This document shows, one piece after another, positions 55,993-64,000 of a stretch of 64,000 nt of DNA. Location of the stretch: NCBI GenBank assembly GCA_021795395.1, contig JAJYPN010000002.1, forward strand, positions 62,001 to 126,000, given 5' to 3'. The notes below the pieces were generated by a model, which saw only the letters and a program-made list of their open reading frames with translations, had not been told where the DNA came from and did no database searches. Position numbers and translations under genes: made by a program. The number at the start of each line of letters is the position of its first letter. Positions within the stretch are counted from its first letter, which is position 1. This DNA is from Pseudomonadota bacterium (GTDB taxonomy: Bacteria; Pseudomonadota; Gammaproteobacteria; Burkholderiales; Sulfuriferulaceae).

Positions 55993-56913
55993 ATGGCTGC
56001 CCGGACGCCACACTGGACCGACATGCAGGAGCGCAGCAATATGGTCATGCTGCGTATCATGACCTGGATTTCCCTGCATCTTGGACGACGCGCCAGCCGG
56101 TTGATATTACACGGCATCGCCGGCTATTTCCTGTTGTTTTCGCCGCATAGCCGCAGCGCTTCGCGCGCATATCTGCTACAGGTGCTCGGCCGCCAGCCGA
56201 AATGGTCCGACCTCTACCGGCATTTTTTCAGTTTCGCCAGCACCATACACGACCGCATCTACCTCGTTAACCGGCGATTCGACCTGTTCGATTTCGAACT
56301 GCACGGCACCGAGCTTTTGCACAAGCTTGTTGCCGAGGGCCGCGGCCTGTTTCTGCTCGGCGCGCATCTGGGCAGTTTCGAAGTCTTGCGCTCGCTGGGC
56401 ATCGCCCATCCCGAGTTGCGCGTCGCGATGGTCATGCACGAAGCGCATGCCCAGAAAGTCAACGCCATACTCGGTGTCATCAATCCCGCGGTGATGCAAG
56501 ACATTATCGCACTGGGCAAAATCGAATCCATGCTGACGGTAAACGAACGTCTCGATGCCGGTTATCTGGTGGGCATGCTGGCGGATCGCGCACCGAACGA
56601 CGACACCATGCGACCGGTGCAATTTCTCGGCAGTGCGGCCTGCATTCCGGAAGGTCCGTTCCGCATGGCGGCGCTATTGCGCCGTCCGGTCCTTTTCATG
56701 ACCGGTTTGTATCTCGGAGGAAACCGCTACCGCATCCATTTTGACGAGTTGGCGGATTTTACCGGCACTCCCCGTAGCGAACGCAACACGGTCGTCACGC
56801 AAGCGATGACGGATTATGCCGCCCTGCTTGATCGCTATTGCCGTGCAGCGCCGTATAACTGGTTTAATTTTTTCGATTTCTGGCAGCTTCCTGCCGGAAC
56901 ACGGCCGCCATGA
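55993..56913 (+). CDS. LpxL/HtrB-like lysophospholipid acyltransferase
   Basis: 306-residue acyltransferase of the LPLAT family (COG4261-like). An N-terminal amphipathic or hydrophobic region (IMTWISLHLGRRASRLILHGIAGYFLLF) precedes the catalytic H-x4-E motif in LLGAHLGSFEVLRSLG. It is likely to transfer the finished polyene or a fatty acyl chain to a membrane anchor, the role proposed for acyltransferases in aryl polyene clusters. It starts two bases after the ligase gene and overlaps the next gene by 4 bases. Confidence 0.83.
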   Translation: MAARTPHWTDMQERSNMVMLRIMTWISLHLGRRASRLILHGIAGYFLLFSPHSRSASRAYLLQVLGRQPKWSDLYRHFFSFASTIHDRIYLVNRRFDLFDFELHGTELLHKLVAEGRGLFLLGAHLGSFEVLRSLGIAHPELRVAMVMHEAHAQKVNAILGVINPAVMQDIIALGKIESMLTVNERLDAGYLVGMLADRAPNDDTMRPVQFLGSAACIPEGPFRMAALLRRPVLFMTGLYLGGNRYRIHFDELADFTGTPRSERNTVVTQAMTDYAALLDRYCRAAPYNWFNFFDFWQLPAGTRPP

Positions 56914-57494
56914 TGCTACGTCTGATATTTTTGCCCGCAACGCTCGCCGTAGTCATGTTGCTCGGCGCGACTGCCGCTGACGCCGCCGACTGGGATATCG
57001 ACCAGCTTATGCAAATGCTGGCTCAGGTACACAGCAGCCATGCGGCATTCAACGAAATAAAAACGGTGGCGCTACTCGATAAACCTCAGGTTTCATCGGG
57101 CGAACTGATTTACAGAGCGCCGGATTATTTCGAGAAGCGCACCTTGCGTCCCCGGGCCGAAACGCTGATACTCAACGGCGATACCGTCCTCATCGCCCGC
57201 GGCCAGAAACATTACCTGCTGACACTCGCCGACTACCCGGAAATCGCAGCCTTTACCGCCAGCCTGCGCGGCACGCTGGCCGGCAACCGGCAGATGCTGC
57301 GACGCTCGTACGCGCTCAGCCTGACCGGATCGCAAGCGCACTGGCAGCTGCAATTGCTGCCCACCGACAGCCGGATCAAGGATAAAATAATGCGCATCTT
57401 CATCCGCGGCGCCGATAACGAATTGCGCAGCATCGAAATCATTCAGACCGACGGCGACAGATCGATAACGACGATCGCCAGCCCGGCGCCATGA
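56910..57494 (+). CDS. LolA-like periplasmic lipid carrier
   Basis: 194-residue protein with a signal peptide (LPATLAVVMLLGATAADAAD, cleavage near residue 26) and a beta-rich LolA-like body (FNEIKTVALLDKPQVSSGELIYRAPDYFEKRTL). COG2834-type proteins of this kind accompany the exporter in aryl polyene clusters and probably shuttle the polyene lipid from the inner to the outer membrane. Overlaps of 4 bases with both neighbours suggest tight coupling. Confidence 0.82.
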   Translation: MMLRLIFLPATLAVVMLLGATAADAADWDIDQLMQMLAQVHSSHAAFNEIKTVALLDKPQVSSGELIYRAPDYFEKRTLRPRAETLILNGDTVLIARGQKHYLLTLADYPEIAAFTASLRGTLAGNRQMLRRSYALSLTGSQAHWQLQLLPTDSRIKDKIMRIFIRGADNELRSIEIIQTDGDRSITTIASPAP

Positions 57495-59833
57495 ACTTAC
57501 GCCGCCGTTATTACGCACTAACGCTGTGGCTAGCGTTTTTGCTGGCCTGCATCGCCGTCATCGGTCGAACGCACTTCACTACCGACTTATCCGCTTTTTT
57601 GCCGCGCGCGCCCACCGCCCAGCAACGGTTGCTGGTAAATCAGATCCGTGACGGTTTTGCCTCGCGGCTGATCCTGATCGGGCTGGAAGGCGGAAACGCC
57701 GACGGTCGAGCCGCACTGTCGAAAAAAATGGCGAAGCAACTGCGCGCCGATCCGCAATTTGCCGGCGTCAATAACGGCGAGGCCGCGTATGCCGGCAACG
57801 ACCGGACTTTTCTCCTCAATCACCGCTACCTGCTCAGCGCACAAATTTCTCCCAGCCATTTCAGCGTCACCGGCCTGCACAACGCCTTGAGCGACAGCAT
57901 CGACCTGCTGTCGTCGGCCGCCGGTTTATGGCTGAAACCGCTGTTTACGCGCGACCCGACCGGCGAAATGTTGCAGATCGCCGAGCAGATCCGACCGGGG
58001 CATGCTCCCGCTATCTTGAACGGCGTATGGTCTTCCGCCGACGGCAAGCGCGCGCTGCTGCTGGCACAAACGCGCGCCGAGGGCTCCGACACCGATGCGC
58101 AGCAACGCGCCATGGCCGCTATCCGCCAGGCATACCGATCGGCATCGGGCGACCGCCCGCAATACCGGCTGCTGATGACCGGGCCGGGCGTATTTTCGGT
58201 CACGGCGCGCGATGCCATCAAGACTCAGGTGACCCGGCTGTCGCTGATCGGCAGCAGCCTCATTGCGCTCATATTGTTGCTGGTCTATCGTTCCCCTGCG
58301 GCCTTGCTGCTCGGCTTGCTGCCGGTAGCCAGCGGCGCGCTCGCCGGGATTGCCGCAGTCAGCCTCGGCTTCGGCGAAGTACACGGCATCACGCTGGGCT
58401 TCGGCACGGCGCTGATCGGCGAAGCGGTCGATTATTCGATCTACCTTTTTATCCAATCGGGGGGCGATACCGGACGCGAGCGCTGGATTGACCGTTTCTG
58501 GCCGGTTGTACGGCTGGGTGTACTTACTTCTGTCGCAGGTTTCGCCTCGCTGTTGTTCTCCAGCTTCCCGGGCCTCGCGCAACTCGGCTTGTACGCGATT
58601 ACCGGGCTGGTTGTCGCCGCTGCGGTAACGCGCTTCGTTTTGCCGCTATTGCTGCCGGACGGTTTCCGTATCCGCGATGTCGCGCCGATGGGTCTGAAAC
58701 TGGCCAACGGGGTACGGCGCGCGCGGCATTGGCGCTGGGGCGTAGTGCTGATCGCCGGGATGGCGTGCGTAACGCTCTACATGCATCGCACCGATTTATG
58801 GAGTCGGGACCTGTCTGCGCTCAGCCCGGTTTCCCCACGCGAACTCGCGCTCGATGCCGAACTGCGCAAGGATACCGGTGCGCCCGATGTGCGTTATCTG
58901 ATCGTCGTTCCGGCCGGCAGCGAAGAAGCTGCCCTCGTTTCCGCTGAACGCGCTGCCGCTCCGTTGCAAACCCTGATCGCACAGGGCAAGCTGGCGGGAT
59001 ACGATAGCGCCGCTCGTTATTTGCCGAGCGCCGCCACGCAACGCGCGCGACAGGCCAGCTTGCCCGATGCGGCGACGCTGGCGCAGCGCTTGCCGCTGGC
59101 GATAGGCGACTTGCCGGTACACGCGCAACGCTTTGCGCCGTTCATGGCCGATATCGCCGCCGCGCGCCGCGGGCCACTCGTCCATCGCGCCGATCTCGAC
59201 CATACTTCGCTGGCGATGGCGGTCGATGCCTTATTATTGCACCGCGGGGCGCAATGGAGCGCCTTGCTGCCGCTTACCGCCAACGCCAGCGGCTCCATTT
59301 CGCGCCACGATATCCTTGCCGCGTTACAACGTGCACAATTGCCGCAGGCGGAATTCGTCGACCTGAAATCGGAGTCCGACCATTTATACGCCGATTATCT
59401 TAACCAGGCGATCAAGCTGTCGACGGCCGGTTTGCTGCTCATTATCGTACTGCTGCTGTTCAGTCTGCACTCGATACCCCGCGTACTTCGCGTCATTGCG
59501 CCGCTCGCCGCCGCTGTCGTCACCGTCGCCGCCGGTCTCAGTCTGATAGGGCAACCCCTGCTTATCATGCATTTGATCGGCTTACTGCTGGTGGTGGCGA
59601 TAGGCTCGAATTACGCGCTGTTTTTCGACCGCGGCACCGGTCACGGCAACATGGCGCCGCAGACGCTGGCTTCGCTGTTTTTCGCCAATCTGACTACTGT
59701 CGCCGGTTTCGGCCTGCTCGCTTTTTCCAGCGTGCCGATACTGCAAGCGCTCGGCGTCACCGTAGCTCCGGGAGTGGTATTCGCACTGATATATTCCGCC
59801 ATATTGAGCAACAAGAAGGCGTCGCCGTCATGA
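57491..59833 (+). CDS. RND/MMPL-family lipid exporter
   Basis: 780-residue transporter in two repeated halves. Each half has one helix, a large periplasmic domain and five helices, for example LIGSSLIALILLLVYRSPAALLLGLLP with GLGTALIGEAVDYSIYLF-like sequence (here GFGTALIGEAVDYSIYLFIQ), and the second half IKLSTAGLLLIIVLLLFSL and LLLVVAIGSNYALFF. This is the COG4258 group found in aryl polyene clusters, smaller than drug-efflux RND pumps. It likely extracts the polyene lipid from the inner membrane and hands it to the LolA-like carrier encoded next to it. Confidence 0.87.
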   Translation: MNLRRRYYALTLWLAFLLACIAVIGRTHFTTDLSAFLPRAPTAQQRLLVNQIRDGFASRLILIGLEGGNADGRAALSKKMAKQLRADPQFAGVNNGEAAYAGNDRTFLLNHRYLLSAQISPSHFSVTGLHNALSDSIDLLSSAAGLWLKPLFTRDPTGEMLQIAEQIRPGHAPAILNGVWSSADGKRALLLAQTRAEGSDTDAQQRAMAAIRQAYRSASGDRPQYRLLMTGPGVFSVTARDAIKTQVTRLSLIGSSLIALILLLVYRSPAALLLGLLPVASGALAGIAAVSLGFGEVHGITLGFGTALIGEAVDYSIYLFIQSGGDTGRERWIDRFWPVVRLGVLTSVAGFASLLFSSFPGLAQLGLYAITGLVVAAAVTRFVLPLLLPDGFRIRDVAPMGLKLANGVRRARHWRWGVVLIAGMACVTLYMHRTDLWSRDLSALSPVSPRELALDAELRKDTGAPDVRYLIVVPAGSEEAALVSAERAAAPLQTLIAQGKLAGYDSAARYLPSAATQRARQASLPDAATLAQRLPLAIGDLPVHAQRFAPFMADIAAARRGPLVHRADLDHTSLAMAVDALLLHRGAQWSALLPLTANASGSISRHDILAALQRAQLPQAEFVDLKSESDHLYADYLNQAIKLSTAGLLLIIVLLLFSLHSIPRVLRVIAPLAAAVVTVAAGLSLIGQPLLIMHLIGLLLVVAIGSNYALFFDRGTGHGNMAPQTLASLFFANLTTVAGFGLLAFSSVPILQALGVTVAPGVVFALIYSAILSNKKASPS

Positions 59834-60642
59834 CTGCCTCTGCACCGGCTCGCTGGCGACCGCCGTTACTGGTTCGACTATCGGCAGGATTGCATCTGAT
59901 CGCCGTTTCGCTCGTAGTTATCGATCCTGCCGCATGGACAATCGCGCTGACCCTCATCATCGCCGATCATCTGTTCATCACCGCAGTCGGCCTGTGGCCG
60001 CGCAGTACCTGGCTGGGCGCCAACTGGAACCGTCTGCCGGCAGCCGCGCGCGAACGCAACGAAATCAGCCTGACCATCGACGACGGCCCCGATCCCGAAG
60101 TCACTCCGCACGTGCTGGAAATACTGGATCGGTATCAGGTCAAAGCCAGCTTTTTCTGCATCGCCGACCGGGCGGAGCGCTACCCCGAACTGTGTCGCGA
60201 GATCGTGAAACGCGGGCACGATGTGGAAAACCATACCCAACATCATCGGCACACCTTTTCCCTGCTCGGCAGCCAAGGCTACCGCCGCGAAATCAAATCG
60301 GCGCAAGCCGTATTGCACGCCATTACCGGCACGGCACCGCAATTTTTCCGCGCACCGGCCGGTCTGCGCAATCCTTTCCTCGCCCCCGTTCTGCACCGGC
60401 TCAATTTACAGTTGGCCAGCTGGTCGGTGCGCGGTTACGATACCCGGACACGCGATGCGAATCGAGTCAAAAACAGATTATTACGCGGCCTGCGCGCCGG
60501 CGCCATATTACTGCTGCACGACGGCAACGCCGCACGGACTTCGGATCGTATCCCTGTCATACTCGCGGTGCTGCCGGAATTATTGGAAACCGCTGCCGCA
60601 GCGCGTTTGCGATTTGTACGCTTGCGTCAGGTCACGCATTAA
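59830..60642 (+). CDS. Polysaccharide deacetylase (NodB/CE4 domain)
   Basis: 270-residue protein with two N-terminal hydrophobic segments (LSAGLHLIAVSLVVIDPAAW and ALTLIIADHLFITAVGLW), then a CE4 domain. Metal and catalytic residues are in TIDDGPDPEV (Asp84, Asp85) and ENHTQHHRH (His135, His139), followed by FFRAPAGLRNP and ILLLHDG. All core motifs are present, so activity is likely. It would remove an N-acetyl group from a sugar-bearing lipid on the inner membrane. This suggests the polyene product carries an amino sugar; the substrate is inferred. It overlaps the exporter gene by 4 bases and is followed by a 178-base gap. Confidence 0.87.
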   Translation: MTASAPARWRPPLLVRLSAGLHLIAVSLVVIDPAAWTIALTLIIADHLFITAVGLWPRSTWLGANWNRLPAAARERNEISLTIDDGPDPEVTPHVLEILDRYQVKASFFCIADRAERYPELCREIVKRGHDVENHTQHHRHTFSLLGSQGYRREIKSAQAVLHAITGTAPQFFRAPAGLRNPFLAPVLHRLNLQLASWSVRGYDTRTRDANRVKNRLLRGLRAGAILLLHDGNAARTSDRIPVILAVLPELLETAAAARLRFVRLRQVTH

Positions 60643-60820
60643 AAACAATCGTCGGGATCCGATTGCGAACGGCTATAATTTGGTAAAATCCTGTCTGCAG
60701 GCTGACAATAACATGGAGACTCCTCGCTGCTGCGATTCGGGAGTCGATATTCATGAAATGACCTGTCTACCAGATCGATGCATTAATTTCGATTACCTAA
60801 ACATTACACGGCGACTGCTT
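60643..60820 (+). promoter_or_regulatory. Gap before the ketosynthase gene with a 12-base direct repeat
   Basis: The only sizeable gap in the cluster. It contains a TATAAT at 60674-60679 without a matching -35. ACATTACACGGC occurs at 60801-60812 and again at 60841-60852, exactly 40 bases apart. The second copy encodes the start of the ketosynthase fold (HYTATS); the first copy encodes HYTATA in another frame, so it looks like a relic of a duplicated 5' end. Two in-frame ATGs (60713, 60758) give longer, unusual N-termini for the ketosynthase. Confidence 0.4.
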
Positions 60821-62017
60821 TTGAAATCCTTGTTACTCTCACATTACACGGCAACCAGCTGTCTCGGTCGCGGTCTGCAACAAACGCTGGAAGCATTGCG
60901 TCTGGGGCGATCGGGGCTGGCGCCCTGTACATTCGAAACAGTAGCGCTGGACACCTTTGCCGGCGAAGTCGCGGGCGTGGATGCGGTAAAGCTGCCTGAG
61001 CGTCTTTCCGAGTTCGATTGCCGCAACAATCGGCTGGCGCAGCTGGCGCTGGAGCAGGATGATTTCAGCACCGTCGTCGATATTGCCGCCGCCAGATATG
61101 GTCGCGACCGGATAGGCGTTTTCGTGGGAACCAGCACTTCCGGTATATTGCAAACCGAGCTTGCCTATCGGCATCGCGATCCAGCGAGCGGCGCATTGCC
61201 CGCTGATTTTCATTACGCGGCCACGCACAATACCTTTTCGGTCGCCGATTTCACCCGGCGTTATCTGAATTTGACCGGTCCGGCGGTCGCGCTTTCCTCG
61301 GCGTGTTCTTCCAGCGCCAAAGTATTTGGCTCGGCGCAGCGAATGATGGCGGCGGGACTGATCGATGCGGCGGTAGTGGGCGGCGTCGATAGCTTGTGTC
61401 TGACGGTGCTGTACGGCTTTAATGCGCTCGGTCTCACTTCGACGCGACCATGCCGGCCGTTCGATGCGGCGAGAGACGGCATTTCCATCGGCGAAGCCGG
61501 TGCGTTTGCGCTGCTCGAATCCGCAACCGAAGTCCATGAAGGCGACGTGTTGTTGCTTGGCGTCGGCGAATCCAGCGATGCCTACCACATGTCCTCGCCT
61601 CACCCGCAAGGCACCGGTGCGCGGATGGCGATGCAAGCCGCCCTCGATAGCGCCGGTTTGCTTGCACGCGACATCGATTACATCAATTTGCACGGCACGG
61701 CGACGCAAAGCAATGATGCCGCCGAAGGCATGGCCGTTAACGCCATTTTCGGCGATCGGGTGCCGTGCAGTTCCACCAAGGCGGCGACCGGCCATACCTT
61801 AGGGGCTGCGGGTAGCATCGAAGCCGTCATTTGCGCCCTGGCCTTACGATACAGATTGCTGCCCGGCGGGCTCAATATCGGGCAACTCGATCCCGGCATA
61901 GCGCTTGATTACCTGACGGCGAATCGCAGCCATCCCATTATGCGCGCCATGAGCAATTCGTTCGGCTTCGGCGGCACCAATTGCAGCCTGATTTTCGGCA
62001 GGGCGCAATCGCAATGA
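60821..62017 (+). CDS. Beta-ketoacyl-ACP synthase (FabF/KAS II-like)
   Basis: Condensing enzyme of about 398 residues from a TTG at 60821 (MKSLLLSHYTATSCLGRGL). ATGs at 60758 and 60713 are also in frame, so the start is unsure. The active-site triad is complete: Cys162 in LSSACSSSAKVFG, His291 in NLHGTATQSND, and His325 in ATGHTLGAAGSIEA. YTATSxLGRGL at the start and GRSGLAPCTFE are typical of aryl polyene cluster ketosynthases. It would extend the polyene with malonyl units. It overlaps the next gene by 4 bases (ATGA). Confidence 0.88.
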   Translation: MKSLLLSHYTATSCLGRGLQQTLEALRLGRSGLAPCTFETVALDTFAGEVAGVDAVKLPERLSEFDCRNNRLAQLALEQDDFSTVVDIAAARYGRDRIGVFVGTSTSGILQTELAYRHRDPASGALPADFHYAATHNTFSVADFTRRYLNLTGPAVALSSACSSSAKVFGSAQRMMAAGLIDAAVVGGVDSLCLTVLYGFNALGLTSTRPCRPFDAARDGISIGEAGAFALLESATEVHEGDVLLLGVGESSDAYHMSSPHPQGTGARMAMQAALDSAGLLARDIDYINLHGTATQSNDAAEGMAVNAIFGDRVPCSSTKAATGHTLGAAGSIEAVICALALRYRLLPGGLNIGQLDPGIALDYLTANRSHPIMRAMSNSFGFGGTNCSLIFGRAQSQ

Positions 62018-62811
62018 CCATATTGGCCGCTTACCTGAACGGCATCGGTTTGCTCGGACCGGGATTACCGGGCTGGCAAGCCGGCAAACGCATTCTTGCC
62101 GGCAGCCAGCCTTATTTGCCGACCACCGTGAATCTACCCGTGCCCGTTCTTTTGCCGCCCGCCGAACGCCGCCGCAGCAGCGCTATCGTCAAGCTGACGC
62201 TTGCAGTCGGACTCGAAGCCGCAACGGCGGCCGGCATCGAGCCGGCGGCATTGCCTTGCGTATACGTCTCGTCGGGCGGCGATGGCCATAATTGCCATGA
62301 AATCTGCCAAACGCTGGCATCGGATGACCGACATATTTCCCCGACCCGTTTTCATAATTCGGTGCACAATGCCGCACCCGGTTACTGGGGCATCGCTACC
62401 GGCTCCATGACGCCGGTGTCGGTACTGGCGGCATTCGATGCGAGTTTCGGCGCCGGTCTGCTGGAGTTGCTGGCGATGGTGACGGCGAATCGCGCTGCTG
62501 CGCTGCTGATCGCCTGCGATACGCCGTATCCCGAGCCTTTGCATGGCGTACGGCCGATGCCCGGCATGTTTGGCGTAGCGCTGGCGGCAACCGCCGAACC
62601 CAACGCACATTCCATGGTTCAGATTCGGGTCGAGCTCACCCGGGACCGCGCGGATACGCTGACGGATATCGGCTTCGAGGCCTTGCGCCGGAGTATTCCC
62701 TCGGCGCGCAGTCTGCCTTTATTGCAGGCGATCGCGCAAACTCAAGCCGCCCGGGTTACTCTCGATTATCTCGATCGAACCCGGATTGCCATAGAGCTGA
62801 TTCCATGCTGA
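62014..62811 (+). CDS. Ketosynthase N-terminal-like protein (chain-length-factor-type partner)
   Basis: 265-residue protein from the ATG at 62014 that resembles only the N-terminal half of a ketosynthase (PF13723 type): AYLNGIGLLGPGLPGWQAG, PPAERRRSSAIVKLTLAVGLEAA, and RFHNSVHNAAPGYWGIATG. The nucleophile Cys is absent (the region reads VLAAFDASFGAGLLELLAM), and the second-half His motifs are missing because the protein is short. Such proteins pair with an active ketosynthase in polyene clusters and may set chain length. It overlaps both neighbours. Confidence 0.8.
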   Translation: MTILAAYLNGIGLLGPGLPGWQAGKRILAGSQPYLPTTVNLPVPVLLPPAERRRSSAIVKLTLAVGLEAATAAGIEPAALPCVYVSSGGDGHNCHEICQTLASDDRHISPTRFHNSVHNAAPGYWGIATGSMTPVSVLAAFDASFGAGLLELLAMVTANRAAALLIACDTPYPEPLHGVRPMPGMFGVALAATAEPNAHSMVQIRVELTRDRADTLTDIGFEALRRSIPSARSLPLLQAIAQTQAARVTLDYLDRTRIAIELIPC

Positions 62812-63287
62812 ATAACGGCATACTATTTAACACGCAGCCCGACAAGACATGGATCGCTGCCCATATTCCGCACCGGGACGACATGTGCCTGCTCGATCGG
62901 GTAGTCGCCTGGGACGAGCATCGGTTGCGTTGCGTGGCTGGCAGTCATCGACTGGCGGATAACCCCCTGAGAGCGAACGATCGCCTCAGTGCCGTCTGCG
63001 CCATCGAATACGCCGCGCAGGCGATGGCTGTCCACGGCGCTTTGCTGGATGCCGCCGAAAATACCCGGCCGCGTGCCGGCATGCTCGTCAGCGTACGCGA
63101 AACGGCTATCCATACGCTGCGTCTCGACAATCTTGCGGCCGATCTCGATATCGAAGTCGAGTGCATCCATCGAAACGCGGCCAATATACTGTATCGATTC
63201 AAGGTTCAGGCCGACGGCAAGCCGCTGGCGGACGGCCGCGCCGCGGTGATACTCGATATCGATCCGGCGAGAGGCATAGCGTCATGA
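62805..63287 (+). CDS. Hotdog-fold 3-hydroxyacyl-ACP dehydratase
   Basis: 160-residue hotdog protein of the COG4706 type. The central helix is IEYAAQAMAVHGALL, with the putative catalytic His in AHIPHRDDMCLLDRV near residue 22. It would dehydrate the beta-hydroxyacyl intermediate to give the conjugated double bonds, acting beside the hotdog domain fused to the ligase. It overlaps the upstream gene by 7 bases and the ketoreductase by 4. Confidence 0.83.
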   Translation: MLNNGILFNTQPDKTWIAAHIPHRDDMCLLDRVVAWDEHRLRCVAGSHRLADNPLRANDRLSAVCAIEYAAQAMAVHGALLDAAENTRPRAGMLVSVRETAIHTLRLDNLAADLDIEVECIHRNAANILYRFKVQADGKPLADGRAAVILDIDPARGIAS

Positions 63288-64000
63288 AACAGGCTTTGGT
63301 CACCGGCGGCAGCGGCGGCATAGGTGCGGCCATCTGCCGCAGGCTGGCAGCCGACGGGCATCATGTGCTGATCCATGCCAACAGCAACATCCAAACCGCG
63401 GAAACGCTGGCCGCGGAACTCAATGCAGACGGCTATAGCGCTCAGCCCGTCGGTTTTGACATCACCGATCACGACGCGGTGCTGGCGGCGTTGAACCCGC
63501 TGACGGAACGAGCGCCGATCCAGATTCTGATCAACAATGCAGGCATACATGACGACGCGGCCTTTCCCGGCATGACGCCGCAACAATGGCAGCGCGTTCT
63601 CGACGTATCGGTCAACGGCTTTTATCATGTCACGCACACGCTGATGATGCCGATGATACGCACGCGCTGGGGACGAATCGTGAATCTGTCGTCGATCGCC
63701 GCAATCACCGGAAACCGCGGCCAGGTCAATTATGCCGCGGCGAAAGGGGCAATCAATTCGGCAACCCGATCGCTGGCGCTGGAACTGGCCAGCCGCAGTA
63801 TTACCGTCAACGCGGTCGCTCCGGGGATTATCGATACGGCCATGAGCGAAACAGCTTTCGATACCGACACCATCGCCCGGCTGGTGCCGATGAAACGCGC
63901 CGGCACGCCGGCCGAAGTCGCTGACCTGATCGGTTTTCTTGTGTCGCCGCAGGCCGCTTACATAACCGGCCAGATCATTTCCATCAACGGCGGGATGATT
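63284..64000 (+). CDS. 3-oxoacyl-ACP reductase (FabG-like), cut by window end
   Basis: NADPH-dependent SDR reductase of the polyene chain. The 239 visible residues have the cofactor motif TGGSGGIGAA near the start, NNAGI, LSS, and the YxxxK motif with Tyr150 and Lys154 (NYAAAKGAINS). NAVAPGIIDTAM and the C-terminal GQIISINGGMI follow, so only the last few residues are missing. It overlaps the hotdog gene by 4 bases (ATGA). In aryl polyene clusters a further ketosynthase usually follows, which would be outside this window. Confidence 0.9.
   Translation, partial: MKQALVTGGSGGIGAAICRRLAADGHHVLIHANSNIQTAETLAAELNADGYSAQPVGFDITDHDAVLAALNPLTERAPIQILINNAGIHDDAAFPGMTPQQWQRVLDVSVNGFYHVTHTLMMPMIRTRWGRIVNLSSIAAITGNRGQVNYAAAKGAINSATRSLALELASRSITVNAVAPGIIDTAMSETAFDTDTIARLVPMKRAGTPAEVADLIGFLVSPQAAYITGQIISINGGMI

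Noticed and set aside
60839-61795. 318-codon minus-strand frame over the ketosynthase
   Set aside because: The plus strand encodes a complete ketosynthase with all active-site residues; the minus frame is a shadow.

Overview
The window looks like the chromosome of a motile, naturally competent-type Gram-negative bacterium, most likely a betaproteobacterium of the Nitrosomonadales kind (inference). Evidence is the gene content and order: rluD-pgeF divergent from bamD, a HAD/pcnB/folK/deoxynucleoside kinase/panB/panC run, flhDC next to motAB, uvrB divergent from an aspartate aminotransferase, and outer-membrane machinery throughout. Base composition is moderately GC-rich, with a clear AT-rich dip only at about 52.7-53.4 kb and in the flhD upstream region. 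No tRNA, rRNA, CRISPR array or insertion sequence was recognised.

Layout. 1-2430: rimO (cut by the window start), a small membrane protein and a GalE-type epimerase. 2642-14689: a complete pelABCDEFG operon for the cationic exopolysaccharide Pel, with mostly overlapping genes. pelB carries an in-frame TGA that removes the last part of its outer-membrane barrel. The divergent epimerase has a Cys at the substrate gatekeeper position, so it could supply UDP-GalNAc for Pel. 14720-19060: a tripartite efflux operon (MFS pump, outer-membrane factor, HlyD adaptor) behind a consensus promoter whose -10 lies in a perfect 27-bp inverted repeat. 19078-26562: housekeeping genes pgeF, rluD, bamD, a HAD phosphatase, pcnB, folK, a deoxynucleoside kinase, panB and panC. 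26670-30424: the flagellar master regulator flhDC, a membrane-anchored methyltransferase and the stator genes motAB. 30974-39862: relA, comEC, uvrB, an aspartate aminotransferase and uppP. 40154-41455: an isochorismatase-fold protein lacking the catalytic Cys, and a glycine-zipper envelope protein.

41755-50601 is one giant gene for a cyclic beta-1,2-glucan synthase (about 2,950 residues). It is followed by a divergent DUF3311/sodium-solute symporter pair and a decayed DUF4276-like gene. From 53409 to the window end runs an aryl-polyene-like biosynthetic cluster: acyl carrier protein, COG4648 membrane protein, AMP-ligase fused to a hotdog dehydratase, acyltransferase, LolA-like carrier, RND/MMPL exporter, polysaccharide deacetylase, ketosynthase, a ketosynthase-like partner, a second hotdog dehydratase and a ketoreductase that runs off the end.

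Taken together the region is rich in envelope and surface chemistry: Pel, cyclic glucan and a polyene-type lipid, beside flhDC, motAB and relA. PelD keeps its c-di-GMP RxxD motif, so sessile/motile switching through c-di-GMP is a reasonable inference. The least ordinary parts are the pelB nonsense codon, the C298 epimerase beside pel, the deacetylase-containing polyene cluster, and the efflux promoter/operator.
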